A program made the position numbers and the translations under genes. Source: Synanceia verrucosa (Eukaryota > Chordata > Actinopteri > Perciformes > Synanceiidae). From it: a stretch of DNA of 64,000 nucleotides. The notes beneath the pieces were generated by a model. It saw only the letters and a list, made by a program, of their open reading frames with translations, did no database searches and was not told the origin of the DNA. Below are positions 24,644 through 37,400 of this stretch, one piece after another. The stretch lies in contig CM056570.1 in assembly GCA_029721515.1 (NCBI GenBank), positions 5,366,601-5,430,600 of the forward strand, written 5' to 3'. Position 1 is the first letter of the stretch. Each line of letters opens with the position of its first letter.

Positions 24644-24916
24644 ATTTGCCCTATCCCATATATAACAAATTAAACCATCTTCAAACATGTACACTGTATC
24701 TGTATTTGTCAGATACTGTATCAGGACAGAAGATTTGCACCAGCTTTGCTGCTGACCTCTAACACTGGACGTCATCCAGGAACGGCTGAGACTGGCAGCT
24801 GTTACTCCGTCAGAGCTTTCCTTTCATTTTCAGAAAAAGATGACAGCTTTTTATGTACACACATCTCTGGACTTCTTGAAAAAAAAAAATCTTCCATCTG
24901 CTTTTACTTTTAGAAG

Positions 24917-24937
24917 TTTTTTTTTTTTTTTTTTTTA
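24917..24937. repeat. poly(T) run
   Basis: About 20 T on the + strand, 420 bases beyond the ldlrap1 stop. In the ldlrap1 sense this is an internal A run in the presumed 3' UTR. Confidence 0.85.
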
Positions 24938-25352
24938 GAAATTGTGATTAAAAGACTCCATTTTATGAATCTTCTGTGAAAACTTCTTTGAGTAGAAATA
25001 TGAAATTCTTGCTTGTCTTGTGTTGCACGTCATGTGTAGGGCCTGTATTGTGGCAGTTTGTGAGGGTCTGAATATGGCTGCAGATGGCTGTTTACACTGA
25101 AAATGTGTTGACTGGCAGGCATTCACAGAAATGGTAGTTCATAATATCAGGGTATCCGTTCTGTCTTTTCTGCAGCAGCCACAGAAAATACTCATCAGGT
25201 TGTGCACCAGGAGTCGTGATACATTTTCCTGTCTGATCAAGTCCTGCATGCTGTTCTGTGTTTTTTTTTTTGTTGTTGGTCTTGGAGACTTTGACATGAT
25301 TTCTGTCTAATTTCTGTGGTGCAGTAAGTTAGGCAGCTGTTGCTATCTTGTG

Positions 25353-25458
25353 TTATTCAAACTCATTGTTGCAGACAGACAATAGATTCTGGCTGGAGAC
25401 TTCCTGAAGACTTAGAGCTGCATTGTCAGAGACGGGTTCGGAGCAGGACTCGGCCAGT
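25353..25458 (-). CDS. ldlrap1: ldlrap1 exon 9 (last): C-terminal tail
   Basis: Acceptor gtctgtcag. Joined to exon 8 in phase 2 it completes Arg and reads LAESCSEPVSDNAALSLQEV, ending VCNNEFE before TAA. The first residues continue the AP-2-binding helix (human FSRLAQSR). The rest is divergent from mammals, and the tail is shorter. Confidence 0.75.
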
Positions 25459-28400
25459 CTGACAGACACAGAAAGAAAGAAAGCCAAAAAAGTGATATTT
25501 CTATTTCTACAGGGGAAATTTTAAAGTGTAGTAAGAGCATGCAGACAGGTGGAGAATTACATCAATGAAGTCACCATCAAGACCAAACGACAAACTAGAG
25601 CACAAAGTGAACCAAGTGCTACTTTCTACAACATACTGATTCATATTTTCTTTTCTAACAAGAAATACAATAATGCAAGATTAATTCTATGATGTGCAGT
25701 TGATAGAGGGGGTCCTTTGGGCATCACAAGTGATGACCAAAGATGAGAATCACGATTTATCTGTACTGTGCAAAAACGAGTGGTATGATTGGATCAGTGG
25801 TGTTCTAGATGTAAGGCCTCATGCAACACACAACACAAGGATGTGGAAGTAACATGTCGGTTACATCACTTACCGGCGTCCATCTCCTCTACTTCCATGT
25901 TGCTGCATGTCAGATAGAAGACAGGAAATCATGACTAAAAAGTAAAGGTTCAAATGTGTTATAACACAGTCACAATGTCTCTAACAACAGACTGTTCACA
26001 GAAAAGGAACCAAGGTCAGTGCACAACAGCATGTGCTATCCCACCAAATAAAGAAGCACTGACATAGCTTAGAATCACAAAATAATGTTATGTTTAACTG
26101 CTACATGAGGTCACTATTCATTGAAGAAGTCGGATCAAAGCATTTAATTGAACCCACTGAAGTTGATTTCAATAGCTGAGTAAGTACAGTACAATTTGAT
26201 TTTTCACAGAGGCCTAAACCCTGACCTGTGCTGATTCAGTGCAAAGCAGGACATCAGCTAAAGAGACCCAGTGATAGAGGCAGTACAGGAGAGAGAGAGG
26301 CAGCTTTTAAACAAAACCTAAAAGATAAAAATCAACCCCTCTGAATACTTCCAAATCCAGAGCATGTTTATGACTGTATTAAGGCATACAGTACTGTAAG
26401 CTACACAAACCTCATCAAAGGCCCAAACTGACCATTGTATATAAGAATGGTTGTATATAACAATGACATTATCTTATGAATATTCTATAGTCTGTAAAGC
26501 GATGGCGTGGCAACAGAGCTACTGCAAACAATGGCAGTTTTTAAAAGTGTGATCCCTGAACATTCAAAGACTTTTAGTACTGGTCTAAAAGCACTCCCAT
26601 AGTCACATGTAACACTGACGAGGTGTGACAGGCAAGACAACTCATCGTGACCCAGAGTCTTCCACGTTTCAGGACTGATCTTATCCACCGTTAAAGCGCT
26701 GCCTACAAAGTCTGACATCCTCGCTGACCTCTGCAGAGGAGGTCTGCTCTAACACTCCCACAGACCTTTAGCATATCCTCTAGGATATACGATTTAGAAC
26801 TAAGTGTTCCACCTTTGGCCACACTTGATGTCGGTATTTCTCGTCCCTGATGAGAACAGTGTCTGATCTCCCTCTACACACACAGCCAGTGTCTACTAGC
26901 TCTGATGCTCATTTAAACTATTTGCTTTAACCACAACATTGCATGCTCCAACACAACAAAACGATATATGAGCCGTGGGCAACAGAAGTTAATGAGTGTA
27001 GCACCATCCCTCTGTTGCTCCTCTCTCGTTATGCGCTGCAGGATATTTCATATATCAGCTGGATACATGAGGAAATGAAAAGCAACACAGAGGACTCAGA
27101 CTCTGGACTGTTTGACCTACATTTCTAACTGTTGTACATGGAGGCACATTATCAAAAGTATGTCAGAGGGACCAAGTGCATGATGTTGTACAGTAAGTAT
27201 TAATCATGTCTTTATGAGTCTCAGAGGGAGGCTTCAATACACTCACATTTCACATTCTACATTCCCTGCAGGCACCTCACAGACCGTCACACTAGAAGTG
27301 CCCTTCAGTTACCGTGCTCCTGACAGCTCTGTCGGGAAAGGTGGCGATCGTGATGGCGGCAGAGGGAACAATAGTCACTTCTATGCTGCAATGGATCACG
27401 AGCAGCACAGTGATCTCACAAGAGTTCAGATTGCTCACTCGTTACACATCACACCTGTAGTCAGTTTAGCTCAAGCTTACAATAGCCTCTTCACGTGCAC
27501 CGCTATGACACACACTGAACACGCATCATATTATGAACACCTGCTTATGGCCATTATGTTGGTCCCCCTTTTGCTGCCAAAACAGCCCTGACTTGACTAC
27601 TGAAGGTGTGCTGCGGTATCTGTCATCTTTCTATCAGAACCATTGCAGTTCTGCAGATGCTCTGATGCTATAATTGCTTTTAAAACCAATGAAAATTTAA
27701 TTCACCAGCACTGGGTTGTATTAAATCTTTGAGTGCCAAGGATGTATAATTACATTCTTTAAAACAGAACACTTGAGTGCCATTTGCGTATATATGGATG
27801 TTTTTCTTTTTTTCGGCAGTGGGTGGCCGATCACGGTCTCCGTTCATTAATTTCGGGGCTTCTGAGATTTGTAGTCTGGAGATAAAGAGACGGTATACGC
27901 CACAGACATCAAAGCAGGAAGTGGAGACGATCATGTTTAGAGAGCAAAACAAACAGAATCTGGACAAAAAGTGGAGCCTCTGCTCTTTTTTTTCATGGTG
28001 AAATAGAGAATCTCTTCTTTCATTTGCGCTATTCTGTGTTTTCAGAGTCGTAGTAAAAAATATTCTGTGGATCATGAAAATTTACTCCAAATGGCCAAAA
28101 ACACTGGCACAAGACACTTTTGGTTTTTAAAAAAAAAAAAAAAAAAAAAAAGGGCTGGCACTCAATGAGTCAAGATAATTTAACATAAAACTAACATTAT
28201 ACAAGGTTCAAAAACGCTATTCATTTGGCTTTAATAGAGCTGACAAATGCTTGCCTCAAAAACTGCCTTGTTGTTTTATTCAGCTCAGTTTGGCTTTAGT
28301 AACAAGGCATTATTTATATAAATCTACGTTAAATCATCTTACTAAGCTGTTCTTGAACAACAAATTAAGTTACTATAAATATGCTCATTTCCATGGATTT

Positions 28401-31400
28401 CATCTTTTTGTGTATGCAGTTAGGTGACCAAAGGAGACTGTCCCTGTCTGTGTGTGAATTTCTATAAATAGCTGTGTCAGTCAACGTGTCATATGGAGGT
28501 TTTCTTATTTAAAAATCGTCTGAAAGGTTACTGACAGCTGACCATCACCATCAGTGCGACTGTCATCCTCTAAAATAGCTCGACAGCATTCAAAAGGTGA
28601 TTTCTAACTCTGTTTTTAGAGTTGGAGGCGACATAAAAATGGTTTTCAGGGGGGACTGTTTGAGTATTTTGTGGGCAAGAACAATCCCTGCTCCTTCCAT
28701 TAATTAAAGAATTAATCCCCCAGTGTTCAGCAGACTTATTAGTCATAAGCAAAGGTTACCTTGAGAAGGCATCATCGAGTCCATCCTCCACATCCTGTTG
28801 GGACATGAAGAATATGAATCCATACACACATAAATTGCTTCAAATTACAATCCTGCTGCTTCTGTGCTTTTAGACTCTTCACTGAGCCAGCTGTTTGTCA
28901 TGACTTTTTCTTATCCAAATGACATACAAACTAGGTTATGGGTGAAATAATCAAATAGTGTGCAACTATTTGACTTCAAAATATGGGAAAATGTGGATGA
29001 GGAGAAACATTTTGCTCTGTTTTCTCTGCACTAGTTTTTGGAAACCGGGTAACCACGTACAAAATACAACAGTAAGAGGAGTAAAGAGGAGCTGATGAAC
29101 AAACACAGATGAATTCTTGTGAATATGGCGCCACCTAGTGTTGAGCATCTGTAAGTGAAGATCAGGATGGTGATACAAATGATTTAAAACTACATGTAAC
29201 TTAGAAACAGATTTTAAATGACAGGAAAACCCACTGTAGGTAAATGAGCTCACAGTCACAAAGCAAGCACTCTTTGATAAGAGTATATTTTGTAATTTGC
29301 TGCCGACCCCAAAATGTTTATATGAACTTTAAAAATGAAGAAATGAAATTAAGTAGAATGGCACTGTCATCATATTATGCTAATACTTACGTTGTTTTTC
29401 CAAACTGCAGGGACAATATTAAATGTACAGTTTTTTTTTCAACAATAATGTTGATCTTGTTTGCTTTTGCATTTGCTTGGATTTTGTCTCAGAACATGAA
29501 ATTCAGAAGACATGGAAAATGCCCCACAAATATAATATGTCAAGGTTTATTAGTGTTTTTGGAGACTTTGTTTGTGCAAAACAAAAACACTATTGTACCA
29601 GACTGGTACTGACACAAATCCCACTTGTATTACTAAACTAATGTGAAGCTAACATGTTAGCTTATCGTAAAATAATCCAAATGGGTTGTATGCAGTTAGG
29701 TGTATGGACTTCAAATTTTGGAAAAGGACAGTACTACTATTGGTTCTGTACCATGAGATGCTCTTACAGAACTCAGTATCAGGACAGAAGTTCCCTGTCA
29801 GTTTAACCATTATTTCTAGCCCAGTCAGAAGTGTGAAGGCAGATGGTGTGACCTACCCAAGAGTCGTGTTTAATTGGTCGCCTTCGAGTCGGGTTACTAC
29901 GAGGAGAAGGCGAGCTGAGCGAAGCAGAGAAGAAGGGCCTCCGGAGCGTCTCCTCCATCTCAACAGGCTTACGTGCCTCCGGATCTGAGGGAGACGGCAG
30001 GTGTGGACGAGAGGTTGACAAGGGGGTGAAACAGGAGGACAGAGGAGAGGAAATGGAGACAAGTCAGCTTTTTCTGTCTCGGTCAGTCTGCAGTACAGAC
30101 GCCTGCAGCACTCACTAACGCTTTCTCTGCAACAGAGAAATAATCTCTGTAAAACTTTCATACGTCTCAATGTGCCCTGTTACTCCAGAGGTCTTTGATG
30201 CTTTCTCATCTCTCTATCCTGGGGCTACTACCGCTGGAAGTGGAGCTCGTCTTAATAGAAAGAAGCTGGAGGAGCCAGCCCTTAACCAACCACAAACTGA
30301 ACGGATGATTACGTTTTATCTCGTGGACCCTTTGAAAACATTTTGACCTATAAAAGTCACAGCTATTAGATAGTACTTAAAATGTACTGCTCCCATAGAT
30401 GACTAAATGAGTGGTGTATAATTAGGTGATTTGTCCTGAGTGAGAAGTGACTGATGGCGCTTCAACTTGAGTTTGAGAAGGTGCAGTGTCAAAGTACAAA
30501 ATTACTCGTCATTGTGTACACACTAGAACTGGAAAGGTCATTTTAAAGGCATTATACAGCAGACTACAGTTGCATTTACTTTATCGTGTTCACCAGAGAA
30601 CTGCTGGGTATGTGTGGATTATTCAAGTCTGGAGAAATTTGGTCCTTACTTACATTAAATCTGCATCTAGTTACAGTTTCATTCCAGTGACTGCAACATA
30701 TTACAGTTGTAATTCTTAATGAATTAAACAGATCTTGTCAGTGACAGGCAGTTTCTTATTTATCCTCATCCTCTTAGAATTACAATAGCTGTATTACTTA
30801 ATGAATACAGCAACAAAAACAAAGAAACATCAAATATTAAAAAAAAATCTCTATAAATTTAAATATTCACGACTAAAGTTGATTAAAAGCAGTGTGATGA
30901 TAATAGAACAGAAAACAGACCTGACAGACTGAGAGCTTAAGAAGAAATCAACATGTGAAGCTGTTTTTTTTTCTTTGGAAGCACTAAAAACAAAAGTAAT
31001 GGGTGTAAAACATCCATTACCACAAGAAGCATTCCTCCCCAGTTAGCCCAGTGTGGATAATTAGCTGTTAGCTCCAGCAATCTGGACAGAGCCATGTGTT
31101 TCCTAAGCTACTGTAGTAGATTGATTTTCTACCCGACCGCTGCTCGGCATCCTTGATTGCTTGTAAACAGCAAACTCATTTATTCATTAAGAGTTTAAGG
31201 GAGTAGTTTGCCATTTGGGAAATATGAACTTGATGCATCTGTTGTATCTGCATGGTGAATTAAAACCAATATATTGTGTTTACTGGGGGACTATTTGTTT
31301 GCCAGGCACAGTAACATAACAGCCTGTTAAGCCCTGCAGGTATATGGATTGTTTCAGACACTCAGGTTAGTGGTTTCCACATTTCCAATCTTCATGCTAA

Positions 31401-34400
31401 GCGAATGGTTTCGATCTTCCTAAAACTTTCACCACGAATCACCTAAAAGGTAGATGAAGTTTATGTAATTTCTTTCCAAAAAAAAAAAACACTGTTGACT
31501 ACAGGCTGATTAATTAATCTTGAGATGCTTTATGGCTGAAGATAAAATCATATGAACTCACCTGCTGGAGGACGCTGACTGTCTGTTGTCGCCGTCTGTC
31601 CTTTGCTTGCTGCACAGGAACAGCAGGTTCTGGCCTTTTTGATTTTGTCTGCAGACAGAAAATGACTGCACTCAAAAACTACACTTGAATTTTACTTGTA
31701 GGAAGCAGTGTTTCATTCATTTAGTGAAATGGACATTTTGTAGAATGTGAAGCAATTTAACTGCTCTCCCAGACTGGCTTGAAAACCAAGTCTTTCACAG
31801 GTCACAGATTGGATGGATCAGCCATTTGTCACTCAACAGTTAGTTTAAACAGTTCAAGAGGAAAAACTTCCACTGAACCGTCCTCCTGTTCAGTGAACTC
31901 ACCTTCCTGAGCAATCTCCCAGAGATCGAGGGCTACCTTGAAGGCCTGGGCTACCGTTAATGTCACAGCCTGAGCCTGGAGAGAAAGACAAGGGGAAGAA
32001 TAACACATGAATTAATTACACATAAAGAATGAGATAGAAATCAATAGGTGTGATTCCAGTGTCTTAAACCTCTGTAGCCTTATCCCACTATGATATTTAG
32101 ATTTAGAAATGTTGGCATCTATTATTATTATTAGTATTATAAAATAATGTATCAATTTCTCAACATGTGTTGGATCGACAGTATATACTGTAGTACAGAC
32201 TGGTGAGCTGTGAGGTGGCCTGCCACAAGATGGAGCCACACACCACCTATATTTATGCTACTTGCTGCCCCGAGTTTCATTTTATGTTAAATATTATACT
32301 CCCAAGTGCCCAAATAAATTGACCTTAGGCACTGCTCAAGTCCATCAGAATATATTCCATTTTCAAGCTAAATAAAGAGATATACACAAACAAAATCACA
32401 CGTGCTGCACACTTACTATCTTCTTCTTTTGGCAGAGAAACGCGTGGCACTCCAGGGTCTCGTTGAACTGACTCTGAGAGACGTACGCAAAGACCTTATC
32501 CTGAGTTTTATCTGCTGTGCAGTACGATATTCTGAAAGAGAGGAAACAATAACAAGAGAAACATTATTCTAATTCTCTGACTTATCAAGTCATCTTCCAT
32601 AAGTGCATTTATGATGAGAAATGAGCAACAAACAGCTAGATTTGTCTTTTCAATGTTGTTTACTGCAATAAAACTCAAAAAGACAGACCTTCTCTGTGAA
32701 CTCATCCTTTTCTATTAAAGGAAATTTCCACTGCACACAAGTTAATTTAGACCCCAACTTTGTTTTTGCTCTCAACCTTTTCCATATGCATAAGCAAACC
32801 AATCATGGCAGGATGAGAGCGCTGGTTTCGAATATTATGCTGATTAAGGCCCACAGCTGTGAAATGTTGGAGCAGGAGACAAATGAGCTGCAGTGACATC
32901 CATGAGAGATGCTTGAAGCTGTGACTGAGCTCTCCAGTACTTCATATTTTCAGACATAAGTGTGTTTTATGCAACTGATATATGCTGATATAATGTTGTT
33001 GTGGATTCAAGGTTTTCCATGCTAGGCTCAGGTGGTCAAGGAGTGAAGATACATCAGCCACCATAAAAAAATGTGAAGCTGCAGGAAATCGGACATAAAG
33101 TTCATTTCTAAAACATCATAACACATTGAAATATCTGGATTTCTACTGTCGGAAATAAATGGAAATTCTTGGCTTACAAATTGATCTCCGTTGTGACTAT
33201 ATTGAGCTTGAGACCTCATTTCCCAACAGTCACACTGAATCCCTCCTGGATCTAATATCTGGTTTTCAAGAAATCCAATTGTCTGCAAATCCAGTGGGCA
33301 GCCACAGTTATTTTCAGTGGTTACCTAAAACCAATCTAGACAAAGTCCATCAAGCCACACTAGCTCATATGGGTTTATTGAAGTGATGAATAGTCAACAG
33401 AATTGTTTTGTCTGATTTCATGGAACCAGCACAGCGTAACATCATAAATGAGCCACAAGGAGTGATGCACCTGACCTCTTTCACTTTATTAACTAACCAT
33501 GATGCAACCTTTTTTTTAATTAACTCTTTTTCATGGTATCAAGTAGACACAAATATGAGACAAGTACGTAGAAATATGAAACAATATATAGTTCACGCAT
33601 GGGTTTACAAAGAAAACAAAGCGTGTTCCCTCTACCCTCCCAGAACATGCTTTGTCTCTCTGTCTCACTAAGGTGCATTACAGACTTTTAAATAATCAAA
33701 TGTTTCACGAGTCACAGATCCAAAAACACAATGCTTTAAACACATGAGGTAGCAATGGTAGAAGTGATATAGATCACTGAGGAAGGCTGTACATGTGGTG
33801 TATTGATCTTTTAGCGCCCATCCTTAATTACCTAAACTCAGTTGTTATGGTGCAACTTCACTAGGACTGAGAGCAACAAAACTGATCAATGGTCTCCAGT
33901 GAGAGTAAAACTTATCCAGTGAGCCTCTCAGTGTAAATTTTATTTTTTCTAGCTTAAGAAAGAACATCATAACACGTAACCATGTTTTAAATGAGGGTGG
34001 TTGAACGGATTTCCAGTGGAAGAGGATTCTTCTGCGAGCAATTAAAGAGGCAAAAGCAATAACATTAGAATGAATTGTAGATATGTTGAGACAATCTTGG
34101 GGTCTACCAAAGACAGCAATCTGAGGTGATGGCCTTATTGAAATATTCAGAATTTTCCAAAGTGCATCAAAAAAGGAATGCCAAAAGTTAGATAATCTCA
34201 GACATGTCCAGAAGATGTGGGCAAGGTGACAGGAATTCTGGGAGCATTTTTCACATTTATCTTTCTGGATCTTTTCTGGATAGAGCTTTGATAGTCTGGC
34301 TAGACTATAACAAAGCCTGTGGACTACTTCAAACTGTATAAGGCTAAGCCTAGCGCCACTACAAGAGGAATTAAACATGCAACCTTTAATGTGAACGCCA

Positions 34401-37400
34401 ACATGGGGTAGATGGTACAGTATTCTGAGCATCCTTTCTGCAGGATTTCTATGTCATCTTCCATCATTACAGTGAACTGTAAACATAAATCTGCAGCTGG
34501 AAGTCGCTCATCTGCTGCACCACTTCAAGAGGCACTACTGTAAAAATAAAGTAATTTATTCGATCAAAACAACAAGCATGAATTCACCAGCGCTCGGATC
34601 TCCCTCTCAGATTGTTTGCTGGTTTGCACCACTGAAGCATGACCCACATTGCAAAGCCCATGACACCCAGCTCAGTGTTTCCCCTCTACCCCACACTCCA
34701 ATTTATATTTGGTCTTTAATTGCATAAAAACGAGCAAAGAAAAGTTGAAACAGATTGACCTATTTAGGTTTGGTTTCCAAACTATACATTTAAACATAAT
34801 GATCATATTTTTTGTAATAGTATATACAATACCTCCTGTCTGGAATATTTTGCGCAGCCTGATTTTAATTATTTCTGGTGGCTTTTAGTGTTTGGGCCAA
34901 TACAGATTTGCATCCTGCGGTCTACATACTCTCTGATTCTCAATGTGCTTTCCAATAATATCAACAGCTGGATTGATTATTGATAATAAAGTAAAGCATT
35001 TAACCCTGTACAATGATATACGCAGTCTGATAGTAGCAGTGTCCTTGTCATTTAGGGAATAAGTGTTTAACACTTACAGAGTGAAAAGTCCTTTGCATAC
35101 AGGATATTTGAAAAGTACAGTATCATGTTTAACTTAAACGTTCCACCCTGAGCACGTTCGACAGTTTAAATCAATGTTCTACCATGGACGGTGAGATGAG
35201 GACTGCAGCCTGAAGATACAAAGTCTGCAAACACAGGCAACGCCTGGAGGTCATCACTCCTCTCTTATCACCTACTGCAGTAGAGAGATACCCACTTCTG
35301 AGTTTTATGAATGCATTCCAACAAGAAATGCTGTTCATTGTCCACAACATGTTGTTAAGAGTTCAATAGTAAGCGGAAGCAAAATGAGCAAATAGGTCAG
35401 TGCACATTGATCCTGTCTGATGTGCCAACAACCCCACACACGTTATCAGTAAGTATCTATAACTGTAATGTTAATATTGAGCCATGTGCAGAATTACACA
35501 ATGATGCTGAACAACATTGGATATTATGAAATTTACATTGAATATTATCAAGAAATATGACTTTATCATGCAGCATCACACAGTTGCACGATAATACAGC
35601 GTCCACGTGCGAATAACGTGATTTACTAAACACGGACGTCTGTTGGAGTGAATACATTTAAGATTTTGTTTTTCTGGAGAAGCTTCCTCAGCCCTTTACA
35701 GTCACTTCTATGGATGTGATGAAACAAAGGTCTCAAGGCAAAAATTTAATTACTGTCACCACTGTGCCACACAATGGATCATGTTCACAGAATAAGCCTT
35801 CAGCTCGAAAAAAAAAAAACAACAGGAAAATAAATAAATAACTGACAGAATTTTCACAAAGCTGAACAACAGAAGCTGAGCTGTCAGTCTGCATCGCATC
35901 TCAAAAGGGGCTCCGTGGACCGCCAGTCTTTGATCTCTCACCGGTGTTTGTGAGGCAGAGCGGGAATATCAATGGAAATATTTAAATATGTACAGTACAA
36001 AGCGTGAATAGAACTTCATACATCAAAGCCTCTTATTTTCTATCTACACCAAATAAAGCAGGTATGCTGTTTAACACAACAATAAGCTACTTTTGTTCAA
36101 CTTTCTAGCCGACATAAGTGCATTAATGGAAAAACAGCTTTATGCGTTTGCTGCAGGGAAGCCGTCCTCTGAACATTTTTTGCAAAACGGTGAAAAAGGT
36201 GAAAAACTCAAACAAATAGAAAATGGCAAAAATGCTTTGATGAATGTTAGAGCAAAGACAGAGCACTGTTCAGGGAATCAGACACACACACACACATCTC
36301 ATAAATCTGATGGCATGTCAGAACACTGTGCATCGTGTCAGTTGAAGCTTCATCTCTCTGTTTCTGACCTGTATATTTTGCTGATTGATATGCAGGTCAG
36401 TCTCTGAGAGCTCCTGTCAGAATATCAATCAGCAACACAGGTCCAGATGGAAGCTGAACACCTGTTCGTTGGGAGCTGTAAGTAATACTGTTTTTGTGTT
36501 TTTTATGATTTAGAAATAAAACCTAGCACAGACAAATGAGACAGCACGATTGTATTAGGTTTCAATGCCTGCATTACGACCAGGTTTATACATTGTTGCA
36601 AATTAAAGCCTGTCAGTGCTGTTGAAGTGCTGATGAGATTAGATATCAAGCGGGACTTTGGCCATCCTGATGAAAATAGCTAAATGAAACATTTCTAAAC
36701 TTCACTTTTCTTGGGATGAATGACCAGCAAATGCCTCTCTATATGTTGGAACACCACAGCAAAAAAAAAAACTATATCCATCTAAGCTATTGCCATAATA
36801 CTGTATATACTTTGATTATGGCTGTCGAAGTTAACATGCTAATTTGGGCGGACGGAGCTCTACTTGGACAAACTGCTGCACAAAATGCATTGCCAGAGAT
36901 GTGCTGATTTCAACAGCCCTAATATATAAGCTGCTAAAAGAGTGACACCATATTAGTTGTGTTTATAAAAAGTATGTCTCTTTCGCTGTTCCGTTTCATC
37001 CATTTCACATTTCAAATTAATACTTTAACGATCCTCTTTGGAGGACTATTTGTTTGCCAAATTACAGAAGAAGCCTGGACAGATTGTGAATTTCATGTTC
37101 GTTTCCTTGATTTTTTGAATGGAGTTCTGCTTCATGACCTGCCAGCACGTCTCTGGCAACGTATTTCAGGCAGTCCAAGTAGAATTACCATTGCTCAAGT
37201 TACTTCTTATTATCAAAACAAGCCAGCATAAACCTTGAAAGTAGTCCTGTGTGTGGTTGAGTGCTTGGTCTCACCTCTGCTAGCAGTTCGAGCTACAGAT
37301 GCACTACAAGGCAGACCTGCTCATGTTAGAACATCAAGCCAGTGATAATCTAACCACAGTGTCTGATACTGTAAATAAGATGCATTGCAAAGGGTGCTGT

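Larger units (their letters stand above)
18600..25352. other. intergenic region between convergent fndc4 and ldlrap1
   Basis: Both genes end here. It holds the 18.7 kb repeat, a SINE fragment at 21.39-21.55 kb, a poly(T) run at 24917 and probably the ldlrap1 3' UTR at the right side. I saw no exon-like reading frame with splice signals. Confidence 0.6.
25459..28759 (-). other. ldlrap1: ldlrap1 intron 8, with the left end of a MITE
   Basis: About 3.3 kb. Contains the 29-nt candidate exon and a piggyBac-like MITE copy (27721-28174). A 77-codon minus-strand open frame at 26485-26718 has no splice support. Confidence 0.6.

Noticed and set aside
26485..26718. 77-codon minus-strand open frame in ldlrap1 intron 8 with a protein-like look
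   Set aside because: No acceptor/donor pair in phase with exons 8 and 9, and no family resemblance. Joining exon 8 directly to exon 9 already gives the conserved FSRLA reading.
27680..28075. 131-codon minus-strand open frame at 27.7-28.1 kb
   Set aside because: Lies almost entirely inside the piggyBac-like MITE and is not conserved as a frame in the second copy.
29244..29612. 122-codon plus-strand open frame opposite ldlrap1 intron 7
   Set aside because: AT-rich, hydrophobic chance frame overlapping another open frame; no signal of a gene.
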